In this document: positions 26,583-36,757 of the stretch, in pieces
Layout of the letters: each line of letters begins with the position of its first letter
Numbering within the stretch: position 1 is the first letter of the stretch
The notes under the pieces: model-generated
What the model was told of the DNA's origin: nothing
Database searches by the model: none
What the model saw: only the letters and a program-made list of their open reading frames with translations
Source: Flavipsychrobacter sp.
Lineage (GTDB): Bacteria > Bacteroidota > Bacteroidia > Chitinophagales > Chitinophagaceae
Direction of reading: 5' to 3'
Length of the DNA: 64,000 bases
Assembly: GCA_016786615.1 (NCBI GenBank)
Contig: JAEUVX010000002.1
Coordinates: forward strand, 620,001-684,000
Position numbers and translations under genes: made by a program

Positions 26583-28114
26583 TAGTGCATCAGTACTATC
26601 CGTTCAATGGCGAAACAAACCCTCGGTTTGATGAAATTCAGCATCAATAAAGTACCGTTAGGCAAGTATTGTATATCGTTGTATTTTTTAAATGACGTTG
26701 AGCTTATTGGCACCGAAGTATCCAATACCAGCTTACGAGGCTTTTTCATGATTCCGGCCGTATCAGGTATCCGGGTAGTTAGCAGCATAGTGCCCATACT
26801 TTGCCTTGGATCATCTGTAGGTAAAAATATTACATTAACCTCTCTTCGTTGAACACTATCATTTGTGTAATGACATAAATATTGTTTCCCATTCATTGAT
26901 GCTGCAAACCTGAAATTAAATAAACCCATCTTGTTCAACCAGATAGATGTATTCAACAAATTTTGCTGAACAACAGGCCCTTTCATAAGTATGGTTGTAG
27001 CAGGTGCGATATCGGATGCTTGCAGGCTTTCCAATTCATCCTGTCCGTTAAATCTTGCAACCATCATGTCTGCAATTTTTATAGTTGCTTCTTGTTTGCT
27101 TTTATTCAATTCTTTACTAACCACTTCAAACGTAATAGTACTGCCGCCGATATTATTTGCTGAAGCATCTACAACATTGAGCATTGCATTTTGCGCAAGA
27201 GATACTATCATAGCATCGGGCAAAAACTGGTTAACCCTTTCCATTGGCACACTAAACTTTTTCATAATAGCTCCATCGGGCCCCAGATTATACACAGATA
27301 AGCCCTGTGGTTTCCCCTCTGCATACTTCCCGTCTTTGTAATATAATCCGCTGACAAATGCCATTCCATCTCTTACCGACATAGATATAGGGAAACAGTA
27401 TTTATCTTCATCCTTCAGCTCCGCTACACTCTGCAAGCTTTCGTTATCTGTAAAGAAAGAATGCACACTATACACATACTTCTGGTTTTTAGCATCAATT
27501 GTTTCTTTTCTCAATACCATCAGGATGTTCATAAATTTATGAATGCTCACAATTTCTAAGTTTCCATTATCCCCTGATATTTTTTTCTCCCATTGCACCT
27601 TCAGTTCATTGTTATAGTTTATAATGGTATAACCTCCATCCTTAGCATTATTCTCATATACCACAATACACCCTTCAGGCATTGCATCTGTTATATATAC
27701 TTTATTGTCAGTTTTTAATAATGATGCATCTATGCCATTCTCTACAACTTTGTTCAGAATGTTGCCATTCATGTCAACTTGCATTAAAGTTCTTGTTTGA
27801 GCAACAGCATCTCCTATCACAAAAACAAACCCGTTACCCGAATACACCGAACCCAAAACAACTGCAGATTTACTTATATCAACAGACAGTCTCCCTTTTA
27901 CCGATAGATTGTTCATTGCATAAATGACATTGAGACTGCTTGTTTTTTTTCTGGGGTCAGCACCGTTGTAATACGTATATGCTACAGCACCATCCATAGC
28001 AACATGCAAACCAGCCGTCTGGTCTGCTTCTACAGAGTCAATTTCAGTTTGCTGGGCTTTTGCAGGCATCATACAAACAAACATCATAAGCATTAGTAAC
28101 AATCTGCAATTCAT
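26582..28114 (-). CDS. Exported hypothetical protein, possibly beta-propeller
   Basis: 510 aa with signal peptide (ends MMPAKAQ near residue 21). The remainder is beta-rich with repeated hydrophobic strands and Asp/Asn turns (ENNAKDGGYTIINYNNELKV, EKKISGDNGNLEIVS), without cysteines or catalytic motifs I recognise and without a C-terminal sorting domain. A propeller-like or solenoid fold is a guess. It is monocistronic between hairpins. Confidence 0.6.
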   Translation of the reverse strand: MNCRLLLMLMMFVCMMPAKAQQTEIDSVEADQTAGLHVAMDGAVAYTYYNGADPRKKTSSLNVIYAMNNLSVKGRLSVDISKSAVVLGSVYSGNGFVFVIGDAVAQTRTLMQVDMNGNILNKVVENGIDASLLKTDNKVYITDAMPEGCIVVYENNAKDGGYTIINYNNELKVQWEKKISGDNGNLEIVSIHKFMNILMVLRKETIDAKNQKYVYSVHSFFTDNESLQSVAELKDEDKYCFPISMSVRDGMAFVSGLYYKDGKYAEGKPQGLSVYNLGPDGAIMKKFSVPMERVNQFLPDAMIVSLAQNAMLNVVDASANNIGGSTITFEVVSKELNKSKQEATIKIADMMVARFNGQDELESLQASDIAPATTILMKGPVVQQNLLNTSIWLNKMGLFNFRFAASMNGKQYLCHYTNDSVQRREVNVIFLPTDDPRQSMGTMLLTTRIPDTAGIMKKPRKLVLDTSVPISSTSFKKYNDIQYLPNGTLLMLNFIKPRVCFAIERIVLMH

Positions 28115-28215
28115 ATATTATAACTTTTCGTTTTTTATTTAGGATTACGAATATAAGGAATACTTGTATAGACATTGGCATCCTTAGCAATAAGTATTGC
28201 ATAATATATGTTAAA

Positions 28216-28251
28216 ATGGCAGGGGCTAAGCAATTGCTTAGCCCCTGCCAT
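28216..28251. terminator. 36-bp perfect palindrome, terminator of the 28268 gene
   Basis: Perfect two-fold symmetry from 28216 to 28251 with centre AATT; core GGCAGGGGCTAAGC. It lies 17 bp beyond the 28268-28813 stop. The minus-strand flank after it is ATTTTAACATA. Confidence 0.8.
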
Positions 28252-28267
28252 AATATTTTATTAATGA

Positions 28268-28813
28268 TTATTGCTGTGTAGCTGTGTAAATCACATCTGT
28301 AGTATAAGTACCGGCTGGGAATGTAAAACCCGGTGTAACCCTGTATACTAAGGTAAAATTTTGGTCTCCGCCATTATTACCGTTGTATAAAAATGTCCAG
28401 TTGTAGTGGTCTATATAATCATACCTGTTATTCACCCAACTCCATCCACCTGTATTATTTGCTGTCATTTTAAAGTACAGGACGCTACCAACATACATAT
28501 GCGGGGCAGGCGTAGTGCTACCTGAGTATGTAAAATATGCACCGCTGGACTTTACAGATATATTAAACTTCTTGTTAGAACGAACTTTCATTTGTACTGG
28601 CGCACTCTCTAATCCGTTTGCAAAGTCATTTACCGTATTAAAATTGAAATTAAGTGCAATGCCTGATGCGCTTGAGTTATTTACAAATGTAATATCAATA
28701 GCATTTGTAAGATTCAGATTGGTAGTTTGTGTACCACTACTACTTTCATTTTGTGCATACCCTTGCAACCCGAAGGCCAGTAATGCGAATGTTAATAATA
28801 ATGTTGCTTTCAT
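28268..28813 (-). CDS. Secreted beta-rich protein, paralogue of the gene at 19326
   Basis: 181 aa with a signal peptide ending GYAQ. Shared blocks with the 19326-19874 protein: NLNLTNAIDITF, FNTVNDFANGLES, KVRSNKKFNISV, FTYSGSTTPAPHM, GGDQNFTLVYRVTPGFTFPAGTY. Central loops differ: this copy has a Trp/Tyr/Asn-rich insert (GGWSWVNNRYDYIDHYNW). Likely an extracellular or outer-membrane structural protein, by analogy with fimbrial-like domains. A GATATTTG box (complement of about 28840-28847) lies just upstream. Confidence 0.7.
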   Translation of the reverse strand: MKATLLLTFALLAFGLQGYAQNESSSGTQTTNLNLTNAIDITFVNNSSASGIALNFNFNTVNDFANGLESAPVQMKVRSNKKFNISVKSSGAYFTYSGSTTPAPHMYVGSVLYFKMTANNTGGWSWVNNRYDYIDHYNWTFLYNGNNGGDQNFTLVYRVTPGFTFPAGTYTTDVIYTATQQ

Positions 28814-29057
28814 TGTTGTTTTGTTTGTTGTTTGATATCACAAATATCATATCCGCAAATACCTTTTCATATTTTTAATGACTGATTAACCCTTTATTGA
28901 CTATTGATTAACAACCTGACAACAAAAGACCATTTCATACATCATTAACAGGCAGTTATACTTTACAGTTATTTTCAGCTACTTTAATCCTGTTTTAATC
29001 AAATCATTAATAAGAAATATCGTTATATTTATAATGACGAACCGTATATACTACTAA

Positions 29058-32000
29058 ATGAATAGACTATTTACACGCCGATTATTTTATTGCCTGCTTT
29101 TTATTACACAGTTTTCTGCTGCAGCTTATGCAAAGACTGAAAGCAATGGCAAGACCCTTAGTTCCTCAACCATGCTCTTTATCGAAAATAAAGGGCAGTT
29201 AACCGACCAATTCAAAAAAAGCAGGAATGATATTGACTATTGGTTGAACAATGGCAGCTTCAATATATTTATTGGCAATGGCTACATCCAGTATCAATGG
29301 GAAAAAGCTGAAATCGTAAATACTGAGGACGAAAAAACGAACAAGCGGAAACACGAGATTAAGAATATCACTTATTATGTGATGAAACTTAAACTCGTTG
29401 GTGCTAACCCTGATGCCCAAATTGAATCAAACGACCAACAGGAATACACTGAAAACTATTTTCTGTCACAATGCCCGAATGGCATTTCTGCACGCAGCTT
29501 CAAAAAAATCATTTACAAAAATATCTATGATAATATTGACTGGGTGTTATATACAGATGCTACAAACAGCAAAACAATAAAGTATGACTTCATTGTACAC
29601 CCGGGAGGCAACCCAAAGGATATAAAACTTGAATATGAAGGTGCTACTTCACTGTCACTCAATGACGGCGTATTGACAGCATCTACACCCTTTGGTAAAG
29701 TAAGCGACCAGAAACCCTACAGCTACATAAAGGAAACAGGAAGTCAAATAGCATCATCATACCAGCTTGATGGGAATACATGTTCTTTTAATACCGAAGC
29801 ATATGATGGCACACTGGTTATAGACCCCGTAATCAATTGGGGTACTTATTACGGCCAGCCGGACTATACTATTGGTACGTCTGTAGCGGCAGATAGTTTA
29901 GGTATCGTTTACCTGTGCGGCCACACAAAATCAACAGTCGCTATCTCATCTATTCCCAGCATGTTTCAGTACACCTATCAGGGTGGTGTATATGATGGGT
30001 TTATTGCAAAATTCATGGTGGATGGTACGAGGAACTGGTCTACATATTTCGGCACATGGGACGATGACAGGATTAATGCTGCAGTTGTAGATGTGAATGG
30101 CCATCTGTTTATAGCCGGCACATCAAAAGGTAGCGGAGCCATCACAACACCCGGTGCACATCAGGGGAATAACGGAAGTAACATAGTTGCCGGTTCTTTT
30201 GATAATGATGCATTCTTAGCCCGTTTTTACAGCAATGGTGTAATTCATTGGGGTACTTATTTTGGTGGTGCTACCTACGATGAAGCATTTGCAGTTGCTA
30301 CCGATAATGCCAACAATGTATATCTGGGTGGTAACACTACAAGTACTAATGGAATATTTACTTCCGGCGCATTCCAATCAACGCCCAGTAACGGTTTCCT
30401 TGCAAAATTTGATGTTAACGGTACCAGGCAATGGGGTACATACCTAAATGGTACAGTAAACGCTGTTACCTGCGATGCCGACGGAAATGTATATACCGGT
30501 GGTTATACCAACGCAACTACAGGAGTGTCAACAGCACCTCTTGCACATATGGCTACTTATGCAGGTGGTGTAACTGATGGTTACATTGCTAAATTTAATC
30601 AAACAGGCACTACAAAAATATGGGGCACTTATTTCGGTGGTGCATATTACGATGAAGTTGTTGCCTTAGGCACAGACTCATCTCGCAACATTTATGCAGC
30701 AGGTGCTACACAAAGCAGTACGGGTATTGCTACTTCCGGAGCTTTCAGAAGCAGTTTTGCAGGTTCTATCCCTCCAGTTGCCAGAGATGGTTTCCTTACA
30801 AAATTCAATAAAAATGGCACGCAGCTATGGGGTACATACATTGGCGACTCCTTAGGTGCTGATAAAATTTCAGGCCTCTACACAGCTCCGGATAATAAAA
30901 TCTACATTTTCGGTACTACAGGTAGTAAAACAGGTATAGCAACACCCGGCAATCACAGTACTACAAATCAGGGTCCGCCGCCGCCTTCTCCACCGCCTTC
31001 TCCATATTTCGATATTGAATGTGATGCTTTCATGATGAAATTTACACATGACGGATTGAGAAAATGGGGAACATATTATGGTGGCAACAATTGGGAATAT
31101 GGAACGGTAGGCTTATTCGCCGGTGGCAAAGTATATATTGGCGGATACACTGAAAGCTATACGGGCATAGCCATAAATGGTTATCAAACAACATTCACCG
31201 GCCCACCAGGTGATACAAGGGGATATCTCGCACAGTTTCAGGGCGACACGAGTGTTTATATTAAATACCCGTTCGTCGATACAAACCTGTGTGCCGGAGA
31301 TAAACTAGTTGTTAAGTATGGCGTAACTAACCTGTTTAAATCGGGTAACACTTTCACAGTACACTTATCAAACTCAGTAGGCAGTTTTGTTAATGCGCGT
31401 ATCATCGGCAGCCGCATTGAGACAACTGCTAATATTATCAATTGCGTGATACCTGATACCGCCAGTGAAGGTACTCAATACAGATTGCGTATCACCGCAT
31501 CAAATCCTGTAGATACATTCTACCTGCCGGACATCAATATTAAAATCTGGAAGTATCACAAACCATTTGCTGTAGGCACAGATACCTTATGCGAAAATGG
31601 TACGCTCCATGTTTTTGATGCAAATACAGCTTCAAACCCCGACTACTTGTGGACAGGACCTAATGGCTATACAGGCATTTTATCAGATGTTATCATCCCC
31701 AATGTATCATTAGCTGCTACAGGCCTATATATTGTAGAAACAAACAATCACGGATGCAGGGCGTATGATACTACACGTGTAGATGTGTTTCCAAGCCCAT
31801 CTGCTGCAAAAATCATTGGCGATACTACAGTCTGCATAGGCGACACATTACATCTTACAGCAACATGCGATAGCCCCGGTGTATTCTTTCAGTGGCAGGC
31901 ACCCGGTGGCGTACCGCAAACACCTGACTACATTATACCAATAACATCAATGGCTGATGCCGGCATTTATAAGGTAACCCCTATATCAATTCTCGCATAC

Positions 32001-33041
32001 TGCGGCGGCGATGCCGATTCTGCAAGGGTATTTATTAATCCATTACCCAACCCTGATATTACAGGCAGTAATTCATATTGTTCAGGAGACAGCATAAAAC
32101 TGAATGTGAACGATACCGCAACCATAACGTCCCACTCATGGGCGGGGCCCGACGGTTTCAATAGCAATATAAAATCTCCTGCAATAGCTAATAGTACAGT
32201 ATCTAAGTCAGGTGCATATATTGTCACCAATACAAATACGCATGGCTGTATTAGCAACGATACATTGAATATTGTTGTAAAACCTATGCCAAATGTTGTA
32301 ACTGCAAATTCTAACAGCCCTGTTTGCAGTGGCAGCGAACTTTCTTTCAACCTTAGTAACGGTACATCAGGCGCATCATATTCATGGACAGGGCCCGGAA
32401 GTTTTAGCAGCAATTCGCAAACACCTGCTATATCAAACGTACCTGTTACTGGTGCGGGCATCTATAAACTTGTTGCAGACCTTAACGGCTGTAAAACGGA
32501 GGACACTACTTTAGTAGTAGTATATCAAACTCCTGACAAGCCCGACGCCACAAGCAACAGCCCTGTATATGTAGGAGAAATATTGAACCTGAAAGTAAAT
32601 AATGTATTAATCGGTGCAAGCTATTTGTGGAAAGGCCCGGATGGATTTAGCTCCACTACTGCGCAACATGCAATCAATAGCGTTATACCTTCAGTAGCCG
32701 GCACATACATCGTAACTGCTACAATGGGTACATGCAGCTCAAGCGATACCATCAAAGTGGATATACTGCAGAAGCCCGAACAGGTTGGAAAAGTTATATT
32801 TATATACCCCAACCCTACATCCGGACAGTTTACACTATTTGCAACATTAGCTGCAGATGCCGATGTACCTATCAATATATATCAGACAGATGGCAAACTG
32901 GTTCACAGCGAAATTGCAAAACCGGTAAACAAAAAACTGGAACATGTAGTAGATGTACGCGGCAAACTCGCAAGCGGTATATACAGGGTTAAAGTACGGA
33001 TAGATGGCAATACCCATACCATATCTGTTGTCATACGATAA
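29058..33041 (+). CDS. Large T9SS surface protein with SBBP repeats and Ig/PKD-like domains
   Basis: 1327 aa. A signal peptide (to about 26) is followed by a DUF7948-like N-terminal domain (LFIENKGQLTDQF, about 35-250), then about eight SBBP-type repeats (about 265-720) with the recurring pattern WGTYFGG-x-YDE ... D-x-x-x-N-x-Y-x-x-G-x-T, probably a beta propeller. A Pro-rich spacer GPPPPSPPPSP interrupts them near 640. Several Ig/PKD-like domains follow (about 735-1240; repeated YSWTGPGSFSS-like strands), then a type A sorting domain (IYPNPTSGQFTLF). Family members are large surface adhesins or gliding-associated proteins in Bacteroidota. Role here unproven. Confidence 0.87.
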   Translation: MNRLFTRRLFYCLLFITQFSAAAYAKTESNGKTLSSSTMLFIENKGQLTDQFKKSRNDIDYWLNNGSFNIFIGNGYIQYQWEKAEIVNTEDEKTNKRKHEIKNITYYVMKLKLVGANPDAQIESNDQQEYTENYFLSQCPNGISARSFKKIIYKNIYDNIDWVLYTDATNSKTIKYDFIVHPGGNPKDIKLEYEGATSLSLNDGVLTASTPFGKVSDQKPYSYIKETGSQIASSYQLDGNTCSFNTEAYDGTLVIDPVINWGTYYGQPDYTIGTSVAADSLGIVYLCGHTKSTVAISSIPSMFQYTYQGGVYDGFIAKFMVDGTRNWSTYFGTWDDDRINAAVVDVNGHLFIAGTSKGSGAITTPGAHQGNNGSNIVAGSFDNDAFLARFYSNGVIHWGTYFGGATYDEAFAVATDNANNVYLGGNTTSTNGIFTSGAFQSTPSNGFLAKFDVNGTRQWGTYLNGTVNAVTCDADGNVYTGGYTNATTGVSTAPLAHMATYAGGVTDGYIAKFNQTGTTKIWGTYFGGAYYDEVVALGTDSSRNIYAAGATQSSTGIATSGAFRSSFAGSIPPVARDGFLTKFNKNGTQLWGTYIGDSLGADKISGLYTAPDNKIYIFGTTGSKTGIATPGNHSTTNQGPPPPSPPPSPYFDIECDAFMMKFTHDGLRKWGTYYGGNNWEYGTVGLFAGGKVYIGGYTESYTGIAINGYQTTFTGPPGDTRGYLAQFQGDTSVYIKYPFVDTNLCAGDKLVVKYGVTNLFKSGNTFTVHLSNSVGSFVNARIIGSRIETTANIINCVIPDTASEGTQYRLRITASNPVDTFYLPDINIKIWKYHKPFAVGTDTLCENGTLHVFDANTASNPDYLWTGPNGYTGILSDVIIPNVSLAATGLYIVETNNHGCRAYDTTRVDVFPSPSAAKIIGDTTVCIGDTLHLTATCDSPGVFFQWQAPGGVPQTPDYIIPITSMADAGIYKVTPISILAYCGGDADSARVFINPLPNPDITGSNSYCSGDSIKLNVNDTATITSHSWAGPDGFNSNIKSPAIANSTVSKSGAYIVTNTNTHGCISNDTLNIVVKPMPNVVTANSNSPVCSGSELSFNLSNGTSGASYSWTGPGSFSSNSQTPAISNVPVTGAGIYKLVADLNGCKTEDTTLVVVYQTPDKPDATSNSPVYVGEILNLKVNNVLIGASYLWKGPDGFSSTTAQHAINSVIPSVAGTYIVTATMGTCSSSDTIKVDILQKPEQVGKVIFIYPNPTSGQFTLFATLAADADVPINIYQTDGKLVHSEIAKPVNKKLEHVVDVRGKLASGIYRVKVRIDGNTHTISVVIR

Positions 33042-33056
33042 TTCAGCAACAGCAAT

Positions 33057-33085
33057 AAAAAAGCCACCCGATGGGTGGCTTTTTT
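33057..33085 (+). terminator. Intrinsic terminator after the SBBP protein
   Basis: AAAAAAGCCACCC (33057-33069), loop GAT, GGGTGGCTTTTTT (33073-33085): perfect stem ending in a T run. Confidence 0.9.
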
Positions 33086-33150
33086 ATTATGGGCACTGTG
33101 AAATATGCGTAATTAATATTTATCTTCAACTAACTAAAAATAAATAGTTT

Positions 33151-34818
33151 ATGCTTTCGGATATCGAAATCTCAAGGGCTGCCAAGCTGAAGCCTATCAG
33201 CGAAATTGCAAACAATGTAGGCATCAATCCCGATGATATTATTCCGTACGGACGAACCAAAGCTAAAGTTCCGCTTACTTACCTCAACGAAGAAAGAATA
33301 AAGAAAAGCAACCTGATTCTTGTTACTGCCATCACACCCAACAAAGCAGGTGTGGGCAAAACAGTAACCAGTGTATCTGCATCCCTCGGGCTGAATTATA
33401 TAGGCAAGAAAGCAGCGGTGGCACTGCGCGAACCAAGCCTCGGCCCATGCTTCGGTATGAAGGGCGGTGCCGCAGGCGGTGGTTATGCACAGGTATTACC
33501 TATGGAAGATATCAACCTGCATTTTACGGGCGACTTCCACGCTATTACCTGTGCCAACAATATGATTAGCGCATTACTCGATAACTACCAGTTTCAAAAT
33601 AGCGGCACAGACAAAGTGCTCGACCGTATTGTATGGCGCCGCGTATTGGATGTAAATGACCGTTCGCTACGCAACATAGTATCAGGCCTTGGCGGCAATG
33701 CTAACGGCATACCACAGGAAGCGGGCTTCGACATCACCCCCGCATCCGAAATCATGGCATTACTTTGTCTTGCGACAAGTCTCGATGATTTGCAGGCTCG
33801 CATCGAACGCATCGTATTAGGATATCGTTACGATAAAACACCATTTACAGTAAAAGACCTCGGCGTGGCAGAAGCCATCACTGTATTGCTGAAAGACGCT
33901 ATTCTACCTAACCTTGTGCAGACAACAGAAAACACACCTGCGTTTATACACGGTGGCCCATTTGCAAATATTGCACATGGCTGCAATTCTATATTAGCTA
34001 CTAAAATGGCAATGAGCTGTAATGATTACGTAGTTACAGAATCAGGATTCGGCAGCGACCTCGGTGCAGAGAAATTCCTCGACATCAAGTGTCGTATCAG
34101 TGGCCTGCGTCCTAAGGCAACCATCATAGTAGTAACTACACAGGCATTAAAACTGCATGGCGGTGTACCTGCTGCAGATATATCCAAACCAAACCTGCAG
34201 GCAATGATAGCAGGCCTGCCCAATTTGCAACGTCATGTGCACAATATGAAAAACTTCGGGCAAAGCGTGGTGGTGTCTTTCAACAAATTTCACTTCGATA
34301 CACAGGAAGAAATAAACTATCTGACAGATTGGTGTGCAAAAGAAGGCGTAGTATTCGCTATCAACAATGCTTTTACAAAAGGTGGAGAAGGCGCTGCTGA
34401 ACTGGCAACAAAACTGGTTGAAGTGATTGAGAAAAACCCTTCACGCGATATCAACTTTACGTACGAACTGGAAGACAGTATCAAAATAAAAATTGAGAAG
34501 ATAGCTACCAAAGTGTATCGTGCAGCCTATGTAACATTCAGCCAGCTTGCCGAAACAAAAATGAAATCATTTGCTAAAAACGGCTGGGGCAATCTGCCCA
34601 TCTGTATTGCCAAAACACAATATTCTTTTACCGACGACCAGAGCCGGATCAACGCGCCTGAAGGCTTTACTATCAACATCCGCGACCTTGTGATAAATGC
34701 TGGAGCAGGCTTTATCGTAGCAGTTGCCGGAGACATCATGCGTATGCCGGGCCTACCTGAAGACCCCCAGGCATTCCGCATCAAACTGGTGAATGGCGAG
34801 ATTGATGGATTGAGTTAG
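33151..34818 (+). CDS. fhs: Formate--tetrahydrofolate ligase
   Basis: 555 aa, full family length. It makes 10-formyl-tetrahydrofolate from formate, THF and ATP, feeding one-carbon metabolism and purine synthesis. The nucleotide loop is [20 protein letters not shown] (T-P-x4-G-K-T), followed by [34 protein letters not shown] and [10 protein letters not shown], all diagnostic. It is monocistronic or followed by the small membrane gene 20 bp downstream. Confidence 0.97.
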   Translation: MLSDIEISRAAKLKPISEIANNVGINPDDIIPYGRTKAKVPLTYLNEERIKKSNLILVTAITPNKAGVGKTVTSVSASLGLNYIGKKAAVALREPSLGPCFGMKGGAAGGGYAQVLPMEDINLHFTGDFHAITCANNMISALLDNYQFQNSGTDKVLDRIVWRRVLDVNDRSLRNIVSGLGGNANGIPQEAGFDITPASEIMALLCLATSLDDLQARIERIVLGYRYDKTPFTVKDLGVAEAITVLLKDAILPNLVQTTENTPAFIHGGPFANIAHGCNSILATKMAMSCNDYVVTESGFGSDLGAEKFLDIKCRISGLRPKATIIVVTTQALKLHGGVPAADISKPNLQAMIAGLPNLQRHVHNMKNFGQSVVVSFNKFHFDTQEEINYLTDWCAKEGVVFAINNAFTKGGEGAAELATKLVEVIEKNPSRDINFTYELEDSIKIKIEKIATKVYRAAYVTFSQLAETKMKSFAKNGWGNLPICIAKTQYSFTDDQSRINAPEGFTINIRDLVINAGAGFIVAVAGDIMRMPGLPEDPQAFRIKLVNGEIDGLS

Positions 34819-34838
34819 CATTTGGTAACAAAGTCATA

Positions 34839-35087
34839 ATGAATAGTAAAACTAAAAAACTCCTGGTAGCATCTTTTATAGCACTGGATCACTTAATACT
34901 GGGCAATATCGTCGGCATTTATTCTGATTCAATGATTTTAGGAATCGCATTTTTACCATACTCATTCATTGCAGGCCAATCCAGCTTTCATGGTTGGGAT
35001 GGCCTGTCTCTTTTGCTGGAGATTGTATCATTCGTCTTTTTCTTTGGCGTTGCGTATACATTAATCACATTTTTCAGTAAGAAATAG
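34839..35087 (+). CDS. Small two-helix membrane protein
   Basis: 82 aa with two or three hydrophobic segments (LVASFIALDHLILGNIVGIY, ISFLLEIVS... to the end) and a Lys-rich start. No known family. It begins 20 bp after fhs and may ride on that transcript. Moderate confidence because length and composition alone support it. Confidence 0.5.
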   Translation: MNSKTKKLLVASFIALDHLILGNIVGIYSDSMILGIAFLPYSFIAGQSSFHGWDGLSLLLEIVSFVFFFGVAYTLITFFSKK

Positions 35088-35124
35088 CATTTGTAAAAAT
35101 TCACATCAAAACAACTAAATAACG

Positions 35125-35132
35125 TATATTTG
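35125..35132 (+). promoter_or_regulatory. -7 element in the DUF6157 upstream region
   Basis: TATATTTG is a perfect TAnnTTTG match. It would give a leader of about 217 nt before the ATG at 35356, unless a closer promoter is used. No -33 box at the usual distance. Confidence 0.35.
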
Positions 35133-35223
35133 TGCTAATAAAACCCCATGGTTAAGCGCTACCATACCAGGTTCAATTGTTACACTTCCTCAAAAATTGT
35201 TTCACTACAACAAACCGTAACCG

Positions 35224-35290
35224 TTTGTAACCATTTTGCAACAGCAACTGGTATTGATTATCAACAACATGATTCATAAATGGTTACAAA
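35224..35290. repeat. 13-bp inverted repeat in the DUF6157 leader
   Basis: TTTGTAACCATTT (35224-35236) and AAATGGTTACAAA (35278-35290) are perfectly complementary, 41 bp apart. It could be an operator or a base for RNA folding; it is not followed by a T run. Confidence 0.6.
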
Positions 35291-35355
35291 AACATAAAAC
35301 AGCACAAATACTATCAAAAACTATCAACAGATATGAAAATTCTTAAATTAGCACC

Positions 35356-35766
35356 ATGCACACCACCAATTATTTCGATTCATTTATAGCGGTAGCAGAA
35401 GACTGTCCTGTCAACAAGGCTGAAGTACCTCCCGTAAAAGGCGATAACAAAACAGTAGCCAACCTGCAGTTCGAAATGATTATAGATAACCCATACAAGT
35501 ACACGTCAGACGATGTAATCTTTAAAGTACATGCGTTGCGCAACGGCATTGGCACAGCCGCACAAAAAGCCGAACGTGAAAAGTTCTTCAGCAAAGGCCA
35601 GCCATGCTTACGTTCATCCCCACTCACCAAGCGCTATGGTTGGGGCGTACACAGCAATGCAGAAGGTAAGGTTGCAATTTACGCCATAGATAGCCCTGAG
35701 TATAAAAAGATGATAACTGATAAGCGGTTAGCACATACAAAAGGTATGCGCTCTAAAAAAGCATAG
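35356..35766 (+). CDS. DUF6157 family protein
   Basis: 136 aa cytoplasmic protein. MHTTNYFDSFIAVAEDCPV, KTVANLQFEMI and GQPCLRSSPLTKRYGWGVH are the conserved blocks of this family, found widely in Bacteroidota and some Firmicutes; function is unknown to me. Two conserved Cys and several Arg/Lys suggest a ligand or nucleic-acid surface, which is only speculation. It has a long upstream gap with an inverted repeat and a palindromic terminator downstream. Confidence 0.75.
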   Translation: MHTTNYFDSFIAVAEDCPVNKAEVPPVKGDNKTVANLQFEMIIDNPYKYTSDDVIFKVHALRNGIGTAAQKAEREKFFSKGQPCLRSSPLTKRYGWGVHSNAEGKVAIYAIDSPEYKKMITDKRLAHTKGMRSKKA

Positions 35767-35770
35767 AAAA

Positions 35771-35792
35771 GCCCGGTGTATATACACCGGGC
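35771..35792. terminator. 22-bp palindromic terminator between convergent genes
   Basis: GCCCGGTGTATATACACCGGGC is cut short here: a perfect palindrome from 35771 to 35792, centre TATA. It lies between the DUF6157 gene and the convergent bestrophin gene, with a T run (complement of GAAAA) on the minus side. Confidence 0.7.
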
Positions 35793-35839
35793 GCTACCGT
35801 TTATCACTCCCCCAAACGGTATCTATACACTCTTATGCA

Positions 35840-36757
35840 CTACAATACATAGTATTTCGATTTGCTTTCTTCTTCAGCCTCTTCCATTATACTATAGTCT
35901 TTCAGCATCTGCTTCAGGTCTTTTTCTATGTTCTTTGATATCTGCGTCATTGGCGTATCGGTAGGTTTATTCTCAAACGGATCCTGCAGATGTATAGCCA
36001 TCTTCTCAATCAGCATAAAAGATGCTGCAATAGCTATTACCATCGGCACTTCTACATATCCGAAGTATTCAATCAACCCGAATGGCAACAATGCAATAAA
36101 CAGGTTCATAGCAAAATGAATATACATGCTATAAGTAGATGGGAACACTGTGTTCTTGATACGCTCACATTTACCCATCGCATCGCATAGCCTCGTTATA
36201 GTACTGTCCATTTCTATTTGCTGATAGCGGTTTATCCAACCTTTTTGCAGTGCATAATTAAGGTCTCTGCCATGCAACTCCAGAATAGAGGCGGGAGCGT
36301 TTGTGTAACGCGATACCATGTCCAGTTCCTCTTCCAGCATATAGTTCTTGAGTCCAATCATTGGCTTCTCTTTTCTCAGGTGTCTGGACAAGGCAAAGTT
36401 CCATGCTATCTGCCTCCTGATAAATCGTTCTCTGAATTGTTGTATATCTGTACTATCGTATCCATTATCTACAAAAGTCAGTATCTGTCTGGCCAATGTA
36501 CGGCTGTCATTTACTATAGCCCCCCACACTATACGTGCCTCCCACCATCTGTCATATGCCTGGTTCGACCTGAAACCCAACAACAGCGATATAACAGTGC
36601 CTAATATCATAGGCACGCTCAGCGGTATGGTAATGCGTGTTACATGAAAGCTATCGTACAACACAGCTATAACAGTTGCATATATGCTTACTGCTATCAA
36701 CCCGGGTTTTATCTTACCCAGTACATATTTTATCGGTATCTTATTTTGTAACAACAT
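35840..36757 (-). CDS. Bestrophin family anion channel
   Basis: 305 aa. SLLLGFRSNQAYDRWWEARIVWGAIVNDSR is the hallmark of the bestrophin/UPF0187 family (the NxAYxRWWEAR core is at about residues 63-73). Four main hydrophobic helices and a charged, acidic cytoplasmic tail (EEAEEESKSK) fit a pentameric chloride/bicarbonate-type channel. Its start overlaps the end of the universal stress gene by 17 bp, so both are likely one transcript. Physiological ion and gating are not known for bacterial members in this group. Confidence 0.88.
   Translation of the reverse strand: MLLQNKIPIKYVLGKIKPGLIAVSIYATVIAVLYDSFHVTRITIPLSVPMILGTVISLLLGFRSNQAYDRWWEARIVWGAIVNDSRTLARQILTFVDNGYDSTDIQQFRERFIRRQIAWNFALSRHLRKEKPMIGLKNYMLEEELDMVSRYTNAPASILELHGRDLNYALQKGWINRYQQIEMDSTITRLCDAMGKCERIKNTVFPSTYSMYIHFAMNLFIALLPFGLIEYFGYVEVPMVIAIAASFMLIEKMAIHLQDPFENKPTDTPMTQISKNIEKDLKQMLKDYSIMEEAEEESKSKYYVL

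Noticed and set aside
26499-26585. 28-codon frame in the orphan-promoter region
   Set aside because: It runs through both hairpins and has no protein-like composition; an RNA is more likely.
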